Assembly (NCBI GenBank): GCA_963575745.1 | Contig: CAUYUJ010015726.1 | Location: 345,042 to 409,041, forward strand | DNA length: 64,000 nt | Origin: Prorocentrum cordatum | Lineage: Eukaryota > Sar > Dinophyceae > Prorocentrales > Prorocentraceae | Direction of reading: 5' to 3' | Shown here: one piece after another, positions 18,174-29,200 of the stretch | Numbering within the stretch: the first letter of the stretch is position 1 | Layout: each line of letters starts with the position of its first letter | Position numbers and translations under genes: made by a program | The notes under the pieces: model-generated | The model's input: only the letters and a program-made list of their open reading frames with translations | What the model was told of the DNA's origin: nothing | Database searches by the model: none

Positions 18174-18469
18174 TTGATATATCATGAGTTGTTGTTAAGC
18201 ATGTGCGGTTGTCAAAAATGGTATGTTTCTCCTACGTGTTCCATATAATGACCACTTCGCGGCAGCACTAGTGCACCTAATGGCGGCACATCCTCAGACA
18301 AAGCTTTCGGATTAATATTCGAAACAAACAACGTTCCGCCTGGGACATCCTCAAGCAAATAAGCGTTTCGTGAGAGACATCCTCAAAGCTTCGAGACATG
18401 CATCATTGGTGTTTCACAAGTAAGCGCTTCGCTCTAGATATTCTCAAACAGCGCGTCTTGTGAGGTGTC
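18174..18469. other. Downstream flank, nothing recognised
   Basis: AT-richer than its surroundings. CATCCTC and GCGTTTCG-like words recur (GACATCCTCAAGC, GACATCCTCAAAGC) at ~50-bp intervals. No gene. Confidence 0.4.
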
Positions 18470-18660
18470 TGGGGCTGTCTTCTGAGGCTTCTTCGGCGTC
18501 TTGGGGGGTTCTTGGGCAGTCTTGTGCGATTGGTTGGAAGGCAGTCTTGGAGGTCTGTTGGGTTGTCTTGTGACGTCCGTCTTGGCATTGCTCTTGAGGG
18601 CCGTCTTGGAGGTGTCTTGGGCTGTCTTGTGAGGTCTCTTCGGCGTCTTGGGAGGGGAGG
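18470..18660 (+). repeat. GTCTTGGG motif cluster
   Basis: GTCTTGGGGGGTTCTTGGGC, GCCGTCTTGGAGGTG and similar words recur roughly every 20-40 bp. This is a member of the dispersed TCTTGGG motif regions. Confidence 0.6.
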
Positions 18661-18727
18661 GGTCTGGGACTCGCGGGTCTTCGCCGCCTTGAGGGTTATT
18701 CCCTTCTTCCCTCTTCCCTCTTCCCAT

Positions 18728-19276
18728 CGCTCCCCCCTACCCCCCCCCCTCCCCCCCCCTCCTCCCTCCTCATCCCTCTTCCCTCCTCCTCCCTCCCCCC
18801 CTTCTCCCCCCTCCTCCCCCCCCGCCCTCTTCCCCCAATGTCATCCACCCTCCTCCTCCCTCCTCCCTCTTCCTCCCTCCTCCTCCTCCTCCTCCTCCTC
18901 CCTCATCCTCCCTCCTCCTCACCCATCCTCTTCCCTCCTCCTCCCTCCTCTCCTCCTCCCTCCTCCTCCCTCCCCCCCCCTTCTCCCCCCCCTCCCCCCC
19001 CGCCCTCTTCCCCTCCGTCCTCCGCCCTCCTCCTCCTCCCTCCTCCTCCCTCCTCCCCTCCCCTCCTCCTCCCTCCTCCTCTTCCTTCCTCTTCCCTCGT
19101 CCTCCCTCCTCTTCCCTCCTCCCCCCTCCTCCTCCCTCCCCCTCCCTCCTCCCTCCTCCTCCTCCCTTCTCCTCTTTCTCCCTCGTCGTCGCCGTCGGCG
19201 CCGCCGCCGTCGTCGTCGTCGGCGTCGTCGTCGTCGCCGCCGTCGTCGTCGTCATCGTCGTCGTCGTCGTCGTCGC
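18728..19276 (+). repeat. CTC/CCT tract passing into (TCG)n
   Basis: About 450 bp of CTC, CCT and C-run pyrimidine tract, followed from ~19183 by ~95 bp of TCG/GCC triplets. Ser/Pro/Leu frames are translated repeat. Confidence 0.95.
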
Positions 19277-19289
19277 CATGTGAGCCTTT

Positions 19290-19990
19290 TTTTTGCCACC
19301 GCGCTTGAACGCGAGTAGCGTCGTCGGAGCCTTTTCGCCCCAGCGCCTGAATGCAAGTTGCACCCCCGCAGCCTTTGCGGAGCTTTTTTGACGCCTTTCA
19401 GAGCTTTTTTGAAGCCTTTCTGAAAAAAAGTTGAATGCTTGAAGCCCCCCCTTAGCCTTTTCGCGCCGCCGCCCGGGGGCAAAAGGCTGGAAAAAGGCTT
19501 CCGAAATGCTTCAGGGGCTTCAACAAGGCTAATAAAAGGCTCGCGAAAGGCTGCGCAGGTTTCAAAAAGGCCCAACAAAGGTTCAAAAAGGGTTCCCCAA
19601 AGGCTCGCGAGAGCCTTGTTGAAGCCTTGTTGAAGCCTTTGTGAAGCCTTTTTTGAAGCCTTTGTTGAGCCTTTTGCTTGCGTTTTGCGACGCAAGATGT
19701 TTGCAAAACACAAGCAAAAGGCTACACACAGGCTTCAAAAAGGCTTCGAAAAAGGCTTCAACAAGGCTTCAACAAGGCTCCAAAAGAAACCGCGCGAGCC
19801 TTTTCGGAGCCTTTTTGAAGCCTTGGTTTAGCCTTCGCAGCCTTTCGCGAGCCTTGTTTGAGCCTGTTTTGAGCCTTTTTGTAGCCTTCGCAGCCTTTCG
19901 CTAGCCTTTTCTTTGCCTTTTTAAAGCCTGTTTGAAACCGTTGTAACTTTTTTGAAGTATTTTTGAACCTTTTTGAAGCCTTCTTTGAGG
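19290..19990. repeat. AGCCTTTTTGAAGCC array in alternating orientation
   Basis: The unit AGCCTTTTTGA/GAAGCC is plus-oriented at ~19330-19455, inverted (AAAAAGGCTTC) at ~19480-19610, plus at 19612-19690, inverted at 19710-19790, and plus again at 19795-19990. Adjacent blocks are therefore complementary and could fold into hairpins of several tens of base pairs. Lys/Ala-rich frames (KKASKKAS) are translated repeat. Confidence 0.85.
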
Positions 19991-20446
19991 GAGGAGCCGT
20001 CCGCGCGCGCGCGCGAAGTAACACCCCCCCACCCCCCCCTGGGCCAGATGTTTCGTCGCTGCTGCCGCGCGCGTTTTAAAAATCATGCAATTGCGCGAGG
20101 CGCGATGCAGGGTCAAGGGGCAGGACGTCGTTTGGGGTGCCAACGGCGCGGCGGAAACGCGAACGCGGTTCTTTCTTCCTTAGCAGCAGTAATAAAATGT
20201 TTCGCCAACAAGAACAGGGCTGGACGGCCCGCGACCAGGTCGCAGGGCCACCTGTTTCCTCATTTGTTTTATGTGTTTCTTCCTCTTCTGGCCCGTGGGA
20301 TTCAGAATTAGACGAGCCGCCAGCTTCCGCCCATGGGATGTCCTTCTGGTCCTTGCACGAGCCACCAGATTTCGCCCATGAGGTATTTTTGTTCTGGCAC
20401 ATTTCCCCCCCTAATCCCATCCTGGCCCAATCCCGTTCGGCTGATG
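19991..20446. other. Intergenic, nothing recognised
   Basis: An alternating GC run (GCGCGCGCGCG, ~20009) and a C-rich run (~20025-20040), then mixed sequence. GAGCCRCCAG(A/C)TTYCGCCCATG occurs twice (20312, 20360). No gene. Confidence 0.4.
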
Positions 20447-21356
20447 GGTCACTACTTACTACTTACTACTGGCTACTTACGATGTACCACGTACTACTTA
20501 CTAGTTACTACTTGCTACATACTACTCACCACATACTACGTACTACTACATACTACTTACTACGTGCTACTTGCTTCTTATTACGTACTACCTACTATTT
20601 ACTACTTACCACTTACTACCTAAGGACTTGGTACTGACTACTTACTGCTCACTGCGTACTACGTATTAATTCACTACGTACTACTTACTCCGCACCAATG
20701 ACTATTCACTATTTACTCTGTACTACTTAGTACGTACTACTTACTACTTACTACGAACTTCTTACTTCTTACTACTTACTACTTACTACTTACGGCTCAC
20801 TACTCACTACTCACTACTTACGACGTACTACTGTCTACTTACTACTTAATACTTTCTGGCAATGCTTACGACTTACTACTTACTACTTTCTTGTTACTAC
20901 CTACTACCCGCTACTTCCGACTGGCTACTGAGTACTTACTACTTACTACCTACTACCCTCTGCGTTACTACTTACTACTTGTTACTTGTTACCTGTTATT
21001 TGTTATTTCTTACGTAGTACTACTTACTCCTTTCGACTTACTACTTACTACTTACTACTTATTACTTACGACTTACTACTTACTATTTACTACTCATTTT
21101 TTATTACGTATTACTTACGATTTACTATTTTCTACGTACTACTTACTAATTATTCCGTACTCATTACCACTTACTACTTACTACTCACTACTTCTATATT
21201 GATACTTGATTCCTACTACGCACTACGTACTACTCACCACGTATGTACTCACTACTTGCTAATCACTACGTACTGCGTACTACTTACTACTTACTACTTA
21301 CTGCACGCACCTCCTGGGAACTGCGCACTACTTACTACTTACTACTTACTACGTTT
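20447..21356 (+). repeat. 0.9 kb TACTACTTAC satellite
   Basis: Degenerate repeats of TACTACTTAC (5-10 bp period) with CACTACGTAC and TTACTGC variants. It is AT-rich against the GC-rich surroundings. Tyr/Leu/Thr frames such as TTYYLLLTTYY are translated repeat. Confidence 0.95.
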
Positions 21357-21860
21357 TATCGCCAATGGGTTCACTCAATCTTCATATACGCGGCCATATC
21401 ACCAACGCGTGTCAACCAAAGCCTATGCCATACACATCTCACCACCGCCGTACATTATCATATCAAATCCAAACCTGCCCCCCTCTCCCCCCATCCGATC
21501 ACCATCTTATAAGTATCCATCCCTTAACGCAGCATTATCCTATCCTCATCACATCCATATGCTTATCCTATTTGTCCTATTACAACCTGACACGATCACA
21601 GCCAAAGCCTACCTTATCCAATCCTCATCCTGTCCCCATCGTATCCCAACACACGTGGCTACTATTAACATCATCAATCGTGCGGCCCCCCCACGCAAAT
21701 AGTTCACGGCTCCCCGACATATGTGACAGAGGGGAGAAGGGCCCACCCAAAAACGTGCAACCGTTTCTCTTCCACTACAGTCTTCGTTCTAGGGCCTGGG
21801 CTTGAGGCTCAGGGCTCCTAAGGTCCTCGTGGGTCGGGCCCTTTTCTTGGGATCGCACCT
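21357..21860. other. AT-richer intergenic segment, no gene
   Basis: CATCATATC, CCTATCC and TCCCCATC-like words abound, but there is no clear period or coding signature. Confidence 0.4.
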
Positions 21861-21864
21861 GAAC

Positions 21865-21975
21865 ATGCCATAATGCAATGTTATGCTATGCCATAATGCA
21901 ATGCCATGACGCTATGGGGGGTATGCCATGCCAACGTGCAATGCTATGGCATGGAGTAGCGAAGCCATGCCATGC
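21865..21975 (+). repeat. ATGCCATAATGCA short repeats
   Basis: GCCATAATGCAATG, GCTATGCCATAATGCAATG and GCCATGCCAACGTGCAATG recur with a 10-25 bp spacing. Confidence 0.7.
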
Positions 21976-22234
21976 GCAATTGTGTTGCGAAGCTCTTATA
22001 TGGTGGAGCTCACGGGGACCCTGCGCCCACAGATGTCATTTATCCTAGATCAATGTTCTCTGCCATTTCAGCACGGTGCCACCTTTTTTCTTCCGCCAGG
22101 GGAAGGTTTCACGCCAGCTGCAAGAGCGCCTTTGGTAGACAAGGATGTTGACATGGCAATGCGGTCCTCTCTTGCCAGCAGGGCGATGCACAACAATTCC
22201 CATTGCATCCCCTAACAGGGCGCAGGCGATCTGA

Positions 22235-22345
22235 GCCTTCCCAGACGGGGCCTTCCAACATATGGAGGGCGCGGGCCCACCCTCTGAATGGGGGGGGGGG
22301 GGGGCGGCGGGCGCTCCCATGCAGGAGGCGGCGGGATTTTATGTG
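22235..22345 (+). repeat. Two-copy repeat, first copy
   Basis: Contains GCCTTCCAACATATGGAGGGC..GGCCCACCCTCTGAA, a G-run, then GGAGGCGGCGG..TGTGTGTCTGGGG. The second copy is at 22655-22785. Both are followed by GTCTGGGG-rich sequence, so the duplicated unit is ~415 bp. Confidence 0.6.
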
Positions 22346-22640
22346 TGTCTGGGGTGTCTGGGGCTTCTTGGGGCTTCCTGGGGTGTCTGAGGTGCATGGG
22401 GGGTGTCTGGGCCTCTTTGGGCGTCTGGTGTGTCTGGGGTGCCTTTGGTAATCCTTATTAAAAGTGTCTGGGGTCCCGATGGGGTGGGGGCGTCTTTCGT
22501 TGTCGGATGTCTCTGGGGCGGTTTTGTTACTCCTTTAAGCCTTGGGTTCTAGGTCTGTCTTGGGGTGCCAATGGGCGCCTGGTCTGTCTGGGGGTTCCTG
22601 GGGCGTCTTGGGTAATCCTTTGCCCCCTCGTGCGTTTGGG
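22346..22640 (+). repeat. GTCTGGGG/TCTTGGGG motif region
   Basis: The G-rich octamer GTCTGGGG recurs at 10-40 bp spacing, mixed with CTTGGGG. It has possible G-quadruplex character. Confidence 0.65.
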
Positions 22641-22654
22641 GCGCAGAAGGCATG

Positions 22655-22785
22655 CGAAGCCTGGTGCCCTCCAAAAGTAAGGAGGGCATGGATCCACCCC
22701 TGGACTGGGGAGGCAGGCGGAGGGTCTTCCCACGCGGGGGGCGGCGGATTAAAGTGTGTATGATATTCTCTGGGTGTCTGGGGTG
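22655..22785 (+). repeat. Two-copy repeat, second copy
   Basis: GGTGCCCTCCAAAAGTAAGG..GGATCCACCCCTGGACTGGGG..GGGGGGCGGCGG..GTGTGTATG parallels the copy at 22235. Confidence 0.6.
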
Positions 22786-23201
22786 TTTGGGATCTCTTGG
22801 GACGTGCTTGGTTGCGCGACCTGTTATGGGGCTCGCGTGAGCGCGTCAGCAGCGGCCGTCTTGGAACCATTGAGGGCCGTCGTGGCATCGAAGGCCCCAG
22901 GGCCCCAATAAGAATATACACTTCTAACTACGAATGTGTACAGCATGAACATATTATGACGGTTTCCCGTTCTATACGCTGCATCCCACTTGTGAAAGTT
23001 TGTGAGCCCATGTATTTGGCCATGGAACCACACGCACACCACATGCACACACAATAACACAGCGGGCCCGCGGCAACTTGTGTGCAAGGTGATTTCGGCT
23101 TCGCATTTTTTCCTCGAGCTCCTGCGCCAATCAAGCAACGCGTTTCGTTTGCCAGAGCACTTGCCCAGACATTCAGTGAGGTATTTTTTTCTTCAACGAC
23201 C

Positions 23202-23930
23202 ATGGCCGATCATGATGCTGGGGAGGTTCTGCTTGGCTTCGAGTACCCCGTGCTAAAGATAAACTTGAACGAATTGCCGCACGGTTTCCAACGGCAGACG
23301 GAACTCACCATCCAGATACCGATGAAAATTATAGTCAGGTCGAAGGCGCCACACCCGTCCCAGGAGCAGCGAGCCTCCCTCAAGAGGCTCCAAGACGAGG
23401 GCGAGGAGGCTATCAAGCCCCCCGTGAAGTTGCAGCGCAGTAGCTTAACCGAGATGGGTCAGTTGAGGCACCCAGAAGTGGTGTCGTCGTCACCAGATGA
23501 TGAGCCTGGCCAGCCGCCAGGGGTCGAGCCGAAGCCAGGCCAGTCGTCAACTGTCCAGCGGAAGCCTGACCCAGCATTGACCACGCAGTGGCCTGCCGCA
23601 GCGCCTACAGTTCCAGAGTCTCACGTTCGTCCAGCAGGTGCGCCTGGTAGTGCAGCAGATGGCCTTGCGGACCTCTCCATGGATAACGATGGTGCCAAAG
23701 CTAAAGAGGGTGCAACAGCAGCTGCCATGGGGCCTCACCGTGACCAAGACGAAGCAGCCCCTGCCTTGTTCGCTAAAGACTACGGTGTGGATATGGAGCG
23801 TCCCCGTCTCTCAGCTGTTATGGACACGCAGGTGGAGGATGAGCAGATTTATGGCACGCAGCCTCCCCTTGAGCATGAGCAGGCCATGTGGGCCGACGCC
23901 ATTGGTGTCCCAGATCCCCTCGATTGCTAA
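23202..23930 (+). CDS. Unknown acidic/Pro-rich protein, 242 aa
   Basis: I start at ATG 23202 in CGACCATGG (MADHDAGEVLLGFEYP) rather than the in-frame TTG at 23082; the region before it, TATTTTTTTCTTC, looks like 5' UTR. Residues 1-75 look folded (VLKINLNELPHGFQRQTELTIQIPMKIIV). A charged linker (SLKRLQDEGEEAIKPP) follows, then a disordered Pro/Gln/Glu-rich middle and an acidic tail with DYGVDMERPRLSAVMDTQ. No domain is recognised. Another frame remains open after the stop (AEGEVLLEPRHSQGRFRLL, 23950-24110), so more exons or a frameshift are possible. Confidence 0.5.
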   Translation: MADHDAGEVLLGFEYPVLKINLNELPHGFQRQTELTIQIPMKIIVRSKAPHPSQEQRASLKRLQDEGEEAIKPPVKLQRSSLTEMGQLRHPEVVSSSPDDEPGQPPGVEPKPGQSSTVQRKPDPALTTQWPAAAPTVPESHVRPAGAPGSAADGLADLSMDNDGAKAKEGATAAAMGPHRDQDEAAPALFAKDYGVDMERPRLSAVMDTQVEDEQIYGTQPPLEHEQAMWADAIGVPDPLDC

Positions 23931-24119
23931 GTTGGTTCGTGGAGAAGCTCTCACGTGCCAAATTTTGAGTTCAGGAGCCGAGGGAGAAGTTCTGCTTGAG
24001 CCTCGTCATTCGCAGGGTCGCTTCAGGCTGCTTTCATGTGCCAAGTCTTCAGACACTCGCTATGTATACACTTCTTACGGTTGCGAGTATGAGGTGTTCC
24101 TCTGTGAGTGCAGCCTTCC

Positions 24120-24430
24120 TAGGAAAACAACAACAACGAATATGAACAACAACAACGAAACAGCACACAACACATCAACCATACATGTGTACGTGTGGAA
24201 ATCAATATACTTAAGTGTCAAACGAAGCCACGTAGGAGCACATAGCAACAATAGGCATAACATACGGCAGGAGTATATAACAACCGTAAGCAATAGCGCA
24301 TATACGATAATATTGTCTTCCTGTGGGAGCAGACACAAGCGTTTACTACGGAAAAATGGATAAACCAACCAACACAGCGACACATAAGTTTTTACGAGAC
24401 CTGAGGGGCCCATGAGCCGCATGAGTCCTT
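24120..24430 (+). repeat. AAC-rich low-complexity stretch
   Basis: Short AACAACAACAACG runs, CACACAACACATC and similar words. Near the end TTACGAGACCTGAG occurs twice (24391, 24429). No gene. Confidence 0.5.
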
Positions 24431-24457
24431 ACGAGACCTGAGAGCCTCGGGCAGTAA

Positions 24458-24613
24458 AAAAATCTGGATTTGGGAAATACATGCGGGACGTCACTGCGTT
24501 GCCTTTCGGGATGGGATCAAGCGGGACGGATCAGGAAGGGCAAGAGGAGAGAAGGGGACTGAGAGAGGGAAATAGGGAATGAGAGAACGCGTGTTTCCCA
24601 AATCCAGATTTTT
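24458..24613. mobile_element. Candidate MITE-like element with 20-bp TIRs
   Basis: AAAAATCTGGATTTGGGAAA at 24458-24477 is exactly complementary to 24594-24613. The 116-bp interior has no coding capacity. Inside the arms there is weaker continuing symmetry (TACATGCG against CGCGTG), and outside them GGCAGTA against TTGCTGGCC. The size and structure fit a miniature inverted-repeat element. No target-site duplication is obvious to me. Confidence 0.6.
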
Positions 24614-24679
24614 CTTGCTGGCCAGGGACATCCTGGCAACTCGGCACGGCCACTCAAACAAGCACGCGTGATGTTTTCA

Positions 24680-24870
24680 TGTGGCGGTGGGGTCACCGCT
24701 GGAGTTCTTACGTGCTGCAGTGCGTATCTACGCACACATGGAGTTCTTACAGAACTGGTCATCTCGTGCGAATGTTTGACTTTGTATTTGGAGTCACCGC
24801 TGGAGCTCGGGAATAAAACCGAACAACAAACTATGTTGGAGTCAGCGCTAGAGTTCTTGCATTCGTCTTT
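24680..24870 (+). repeat. Short GGAGTCACCGCTGGAG(T/C)TCTTAC repeats
   Basis: GGTCACCGCTGGAGTTCTTA, GGAGTCACCGCTGGAGCTC and GGAGTCAGCGCTAGAGTTCTT lie within 180 bp, with a truncated ATGGAGTTCTTAC between them. Confidence 0.6.
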
Positions 24871-24967
24871 TCCGTATGTCTGAGGCTCCCCAGCTGCCAA
24901 GCAAGCGTTGATTTTGGCAGAATCAATCACCCCGTGTTACATTGAAGCAGGTCCGATCTCACTCATC

Positions 24968-25228
24968 ATGCCGCAGACGCCTCTGTGGAAGCGTAATCTA
25001 GAACCGCCGATGAGAGGGCGCTTCCAGAAAGTGTGGAAGCAGTTGAGGCTGGCGAAGATGTACATCCGCATGCTGAAGGCACGGATCCGCTCTCTCCGCA
25101 CCCAGGTGGGCAACATCAGAGAGAGAGCAGAGGACATTCTCAAGCTTGACCAGGAGCGGGGCGATGACCACGCTAGGATCATGGACGATGCGGAGGACGC
25201 GGACGACACCAGCAGCGGCTCGACCTAG
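24968..25228 (+). CDS. Small coiled-coil protein, 86 aa, unknown
   Basis: ATG 24968 gives MPQTPLWKRNLEPPMRGRFQ. A heptad-like amphipathic, basic stretch follows (KVWKQLRLAKMYIRMLKARI..LRTQVGNIRERAEDILKLDQE), then an acidic tail (DDAEDADDTSSGST). The Leu/Ile/Met spacing predicts one coiled coil over ~residues 18-65. The frame is open back to 24908. The stop is followed ~65 bp on by CGTAAGTACT, a good splice-donor match, so this may be an exon read past its end. It could be a separate gene or a downstream exon of the 23202 gene. Confidence 0.45.
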   Translation: MPQTPLWKRNLEPPMRGRFQKVWKQLRLAKMYIRMLKARIRSLRTQVGNIRERAEDILKLDQERGDDHARIMDDAEDADDTSSGST

Positions 25229-25579
25229 GGCAGCACCTACGACTGAGTCGGCAGCAAGGCGCAGGACAGCTCTCTTTACCAGCCTTCCTTATCGTAAGTA
25301 CTCCCCCCCTCATGCCCTCCCATTATTATTGCTTCGCTCGTTTCATCATGTGTCCCTGGATCCGCCTCCCTCCACGTCCCGTCTGGGCTCAGCGCGCCCT
25401 GCATCAATCTTCCGTAGCAGCGATAGCCTGCTACAAGTACTCAGCCGTGGGTGCACGGCAGTCCCAGTGTCGCCAGATTGCACCTAGTTGAGGTGTGCTT
25501 GGAGGTGCCCGTGCTGAATCATCCAGAAACGCCTATATGGAAGACGCAAGTGATTGCGCTGAGCAAAAGGTCAGCACAC

Positions 25580-25830
25580 CACATCAAGTACAGCTAAACA
25601 ACAGATACTAGCAATAACGCGTACGAGGCAGCAGCACACGCAGGCATCAACACATGCAAGCAACGTGTATAAGGCAACAACGCGTACAGCAACACAAGCG
25701 AGCAACACATACAGCGTGGAGGTGTATTACAAAGCAACATCACATACAAACAACAAAGCATACGTGTTACAACCGCGCATACAGCAAGGGAGCGCGCACG
25801 TATGATAGCCATGAAGCACACGCACCCGTC
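25580..25830 (+). repeat. ACACATACAGCAAC low-complexity stretch
   Basis: Degenerate words ACACATRCAAGCAAC, GCAACACATACAGC and CGCGTACAGCAACAC recur every ~15-30 bp. No gene. Confidence 0.6.
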
Positions 25831-26220
25831 TCATGAGGACATGTCCCACGACAAGGGCGGCAACGGCAGAGCACGCGTAAACAGCTGGTGCCATCTATGG
25901 AATAGATGATACCAGCTGTTGATGTTCTTGTGTGCTGTGGGTACTGTGCTCCTGCACTGTTCGGAGATGCGCGAGAACTCTTATTGGCAAGCCTACTTGA
26001 TAAAGAGGGGTCCTTGTGGCAAGACGGGGTATGGTCCTATAGCGTTGGACATAAGCGAGGACTCGTTCAGGCAAGCCTACTCGGAGAACCTTCGAGGGCG
26101 CCTCCGACGCCATGCCATAGCCCATTTTTGTCCGAGGGTGTCTGAGCTAAGGACAGGCGCTGCCCGTCGAGTTTCTGCTAGTCGGAACACTTCAACGTCC
26201 AGCCAGATATCGTTTCGGTC
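25831..26220. other. Upstream flank of the 26221 gene
   Basis: GGCAAGCCTACTYG(A/G)(T/G)A recurs (25987, 26071) and AGCGAGGACTCG occurs once. Otherwise no gene is seen. The ~40 bp before ATG 26221 contain several AG dinucleotides that could serve as trans-splice acceptors. Confidence 0.4.
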
Positions 26221-29200
26221 ATGGCCGACCGCGGCGCGAAGCCAGCCAGGCGTCGCCAAGCGGCAGCCGCGTCTGGCAGCGAGGGCGCCGCTGGTCCAGT
26301 CGAGAAGAGGGCGAGGAAGCGAGCTCTTCGGATCTGCGGCCTGTGCGATGCTGGGGAGCAGGAGCCCGCGGAACCCCCTAACACAATTCGAATCAGAGTG
26401 GTTTGAGGCGGAGGAGGGAGGCGGGTTGGCGATGATGATAAAGATGACTAACGACGACGACGACGAAGATAACGGACGACGCTGAGGAGGTGGCGTCGGC
26501 GATGAGGATAACGGACGACGAGGATAACGAACCACGATGATGGGGGGGGGGCGACGACGAGGTTAACGAACGACGGGGAGGAGGAGGACGAGGACGAGGA
26601 CGACGACGAGGATGATGACGACGACGAGGATAACGGGATTGGCGACGAGACGGAGGAGGAGGACGAGGAGGAGGACGAGGAGGAGGGCAGCTTCCCGAAT
26701 CGCCCGAGGACCGCCACAAGACCTTCGTTGATGACGTGTTCATTGCGACGGCCAGGGTCGGGGAGGGTGGGAAGGCTGAGGAGGCGTTCGAGTGCTTCGG
26801 TTGCACTGACTGCGTGGACTTCGCCAGCCGCAACCTTCCAGGGTGCGCGTTTGCGGACGTCGTCCGCGACAAGAAGGAGGACGAGAATTTCGCTCAGGAG
26901 GTGGATGGGGCCATGAACATAGGCGAGAGCGACGAGGCGCCCTTCGGCATCGAGGCTGGCGAGGGCTCGCAGATAGGCGGCACCCTCTTCGAGGACTACC
27001 TTGCGCCCAACCACCACCAGGTCGTGTCGACATGGAAGAAGACGCCGAAGCAGTTGCGCCTCAGGCCCCTGAAGTGGCGCGGTCGGAACGGCGTCGAGAC
27101 CACGGTGTACCCCATCAAGGAGAACGACAACAGTTGGCCGAGGCTCCGCTTGTACAGCGAGTCGTTCGACTACGTGATGCAGAACTTGATGCAGAATGGC
27201 ATGGGTTGCTTCGCCTCGCAGCCCGACAGGGCGATGACCGCCCAGGCTCGGGATACGAGCAATCCGAGGCGCGCTTTCTCGACCATCCGCTTGCCGACCG
27301 TGGGCGCCGTCAACGACAGGAGCGCGGAGTTGGGCGGCGGCAGGGTTCAGCTGACGGACTTCTCGCCCCACGCTGCTGGCCGCGTGCGGGTCAGCGAAGT
27401 ACCTCCCACGCCTGCGCCCTCCCCCAGGAGTTCTGGGGCATGGGTGCAAAGCGGCTCAGGGTCAGGGAATCCTCCAGCTTTGGCCATCGGCGACGTGCCT
27501 GACCACGAACGAGAGGAGGGCGTCGAGGACGACGACGAGGACATCGAGGTCCCGAGGGACGCCGCAGCGTGCTACGCCGACTCGGCGGTCTCGGGCACGC
27601 GCCGCACGCCTCAGCCTTCGCCTACCAGCGAGAGGGGCCCAAGGACGCCTGGCAGCTTGCTTCGCGGCAGCAGCGGCACGGTGCTTCCCCCTGGGGGCCG
27701 CCATGGCATTCCTTCGGAGATCCAGAATACCCCGAACGAGTTCCAGAAGGGTACCCCCGAGCATTGGATTCACGACCTGAACTTGACATGCGTCATGGCT
27801 GGCGCGAAACTCGGCCAGGGCCCTCATCAGCTAGAGGTTCTCTTGGGGAAGGTTCCTGAGGGAAAGTTGCCGACCATCAGGAAGCACCTCCACCTGGTAA
27901 CCCTGGCTAAGGAGATCGTTCGCATGGAGACGCTCCATCCAGATACCTTGAACAAACACATGGCGGAGCTCACGGAGGCAGGGGCGGTGATCCCTGCAGC
28001 TGTTCAGCTCAAACTTGTCAAGTACTGGGGGAAAAAGGATTACGACGTCTGGAGCAAGGGCCAGGAATCATCGCAACGCTCCCGATCCCAATTGCTGAAA
28101 ACATTTCAACGTTACCGCACGTGGTCCAATGCTGGCGCTGGAGCTGTTCCCAGAGTATTCATGTTCCGTGACCCCTGCCTTGCAGAGGCGAGACTTCCCA
28201 GCAGCACCAAGGCAGCCGTGTTCGTCGAGGAGGTGTTGATCTCCTACCTCATCCCGCTCATTCTGGGCGACGCCCCTATGGAGCGACAGGTCCTAGACTT
28301 CATCGAGACGGCCTTGGTATTCTTCCAGCTCCCCGAGGAATGCGACATCTCCGAGGAGTGCGCTCAGGCCATTGTCGAGGTCAAGCAGATATGCGAGGCG
28401 ATCCAGACGGCAGCCTCGAAAACCATCGGGAAGTCCGCGCAGAAAGACACCTACGCCGACATCGGCACCTTGCAGGCTGCTGGCGGCAAAGCAGGGGCCA
28501 CAGACGCTTGGGCGCAGGTCGGGGCTGCTCTGGGGCAGTCGCCCCACTGGAAGACGCCCCTGAAGAACGTGATCTCCAGGGAGAAGGTCTACCTGGAGCT
28601 GGCGCCTCTAGTCGCCCAGGACTTGTCCGAAGTCGAGGCTCTTTCGAAGACGATGGATGTGAATGCCTTCCCAGTGCGGGCCAAGTCACTGATCGATCGT
28701 CTCCCCAACTACATCGCCAGGTTGGGGGCTGAGCCAATCCAGATGCTCGAGACCTCGCTGGTCCAGGTCATTCACAAGGCAGCCACTGCTGTTCTCGAGA
28801 AGGATTTCCCTGGCGACACTGCCAATGACCCGACTCGTTACCATGCGTTGCTCGAGTCTTACTCGGAGGTCGTCGAGAAGGTCTATCAGGTGTGCCAGCT
28901 CGATGATGCCATCTCGCGTTTAAAGGATAGGGTAATGAACGCCATCAGGAGTGCAGATCAAGAAACCACGACCACTTCAATCATCGGCAGCATGAACAAG
29001 TTCCGCGAGGGGATGATCGACATTGCAGTCTTGCACGCCGACGTGAAGCGCCTCAGTCTGAGTGCGGATTCAGCTACCGATGATCTTCAGGCCGCTGTAT
29101 CTCAGCTTTGGGATTTCTTGATGAAGACGGATGCTATCCAGACCACCTTGGGCGACAAGTTCGACGTGTACACCGACGTGCTGAACAGGATTTCCAGCTT

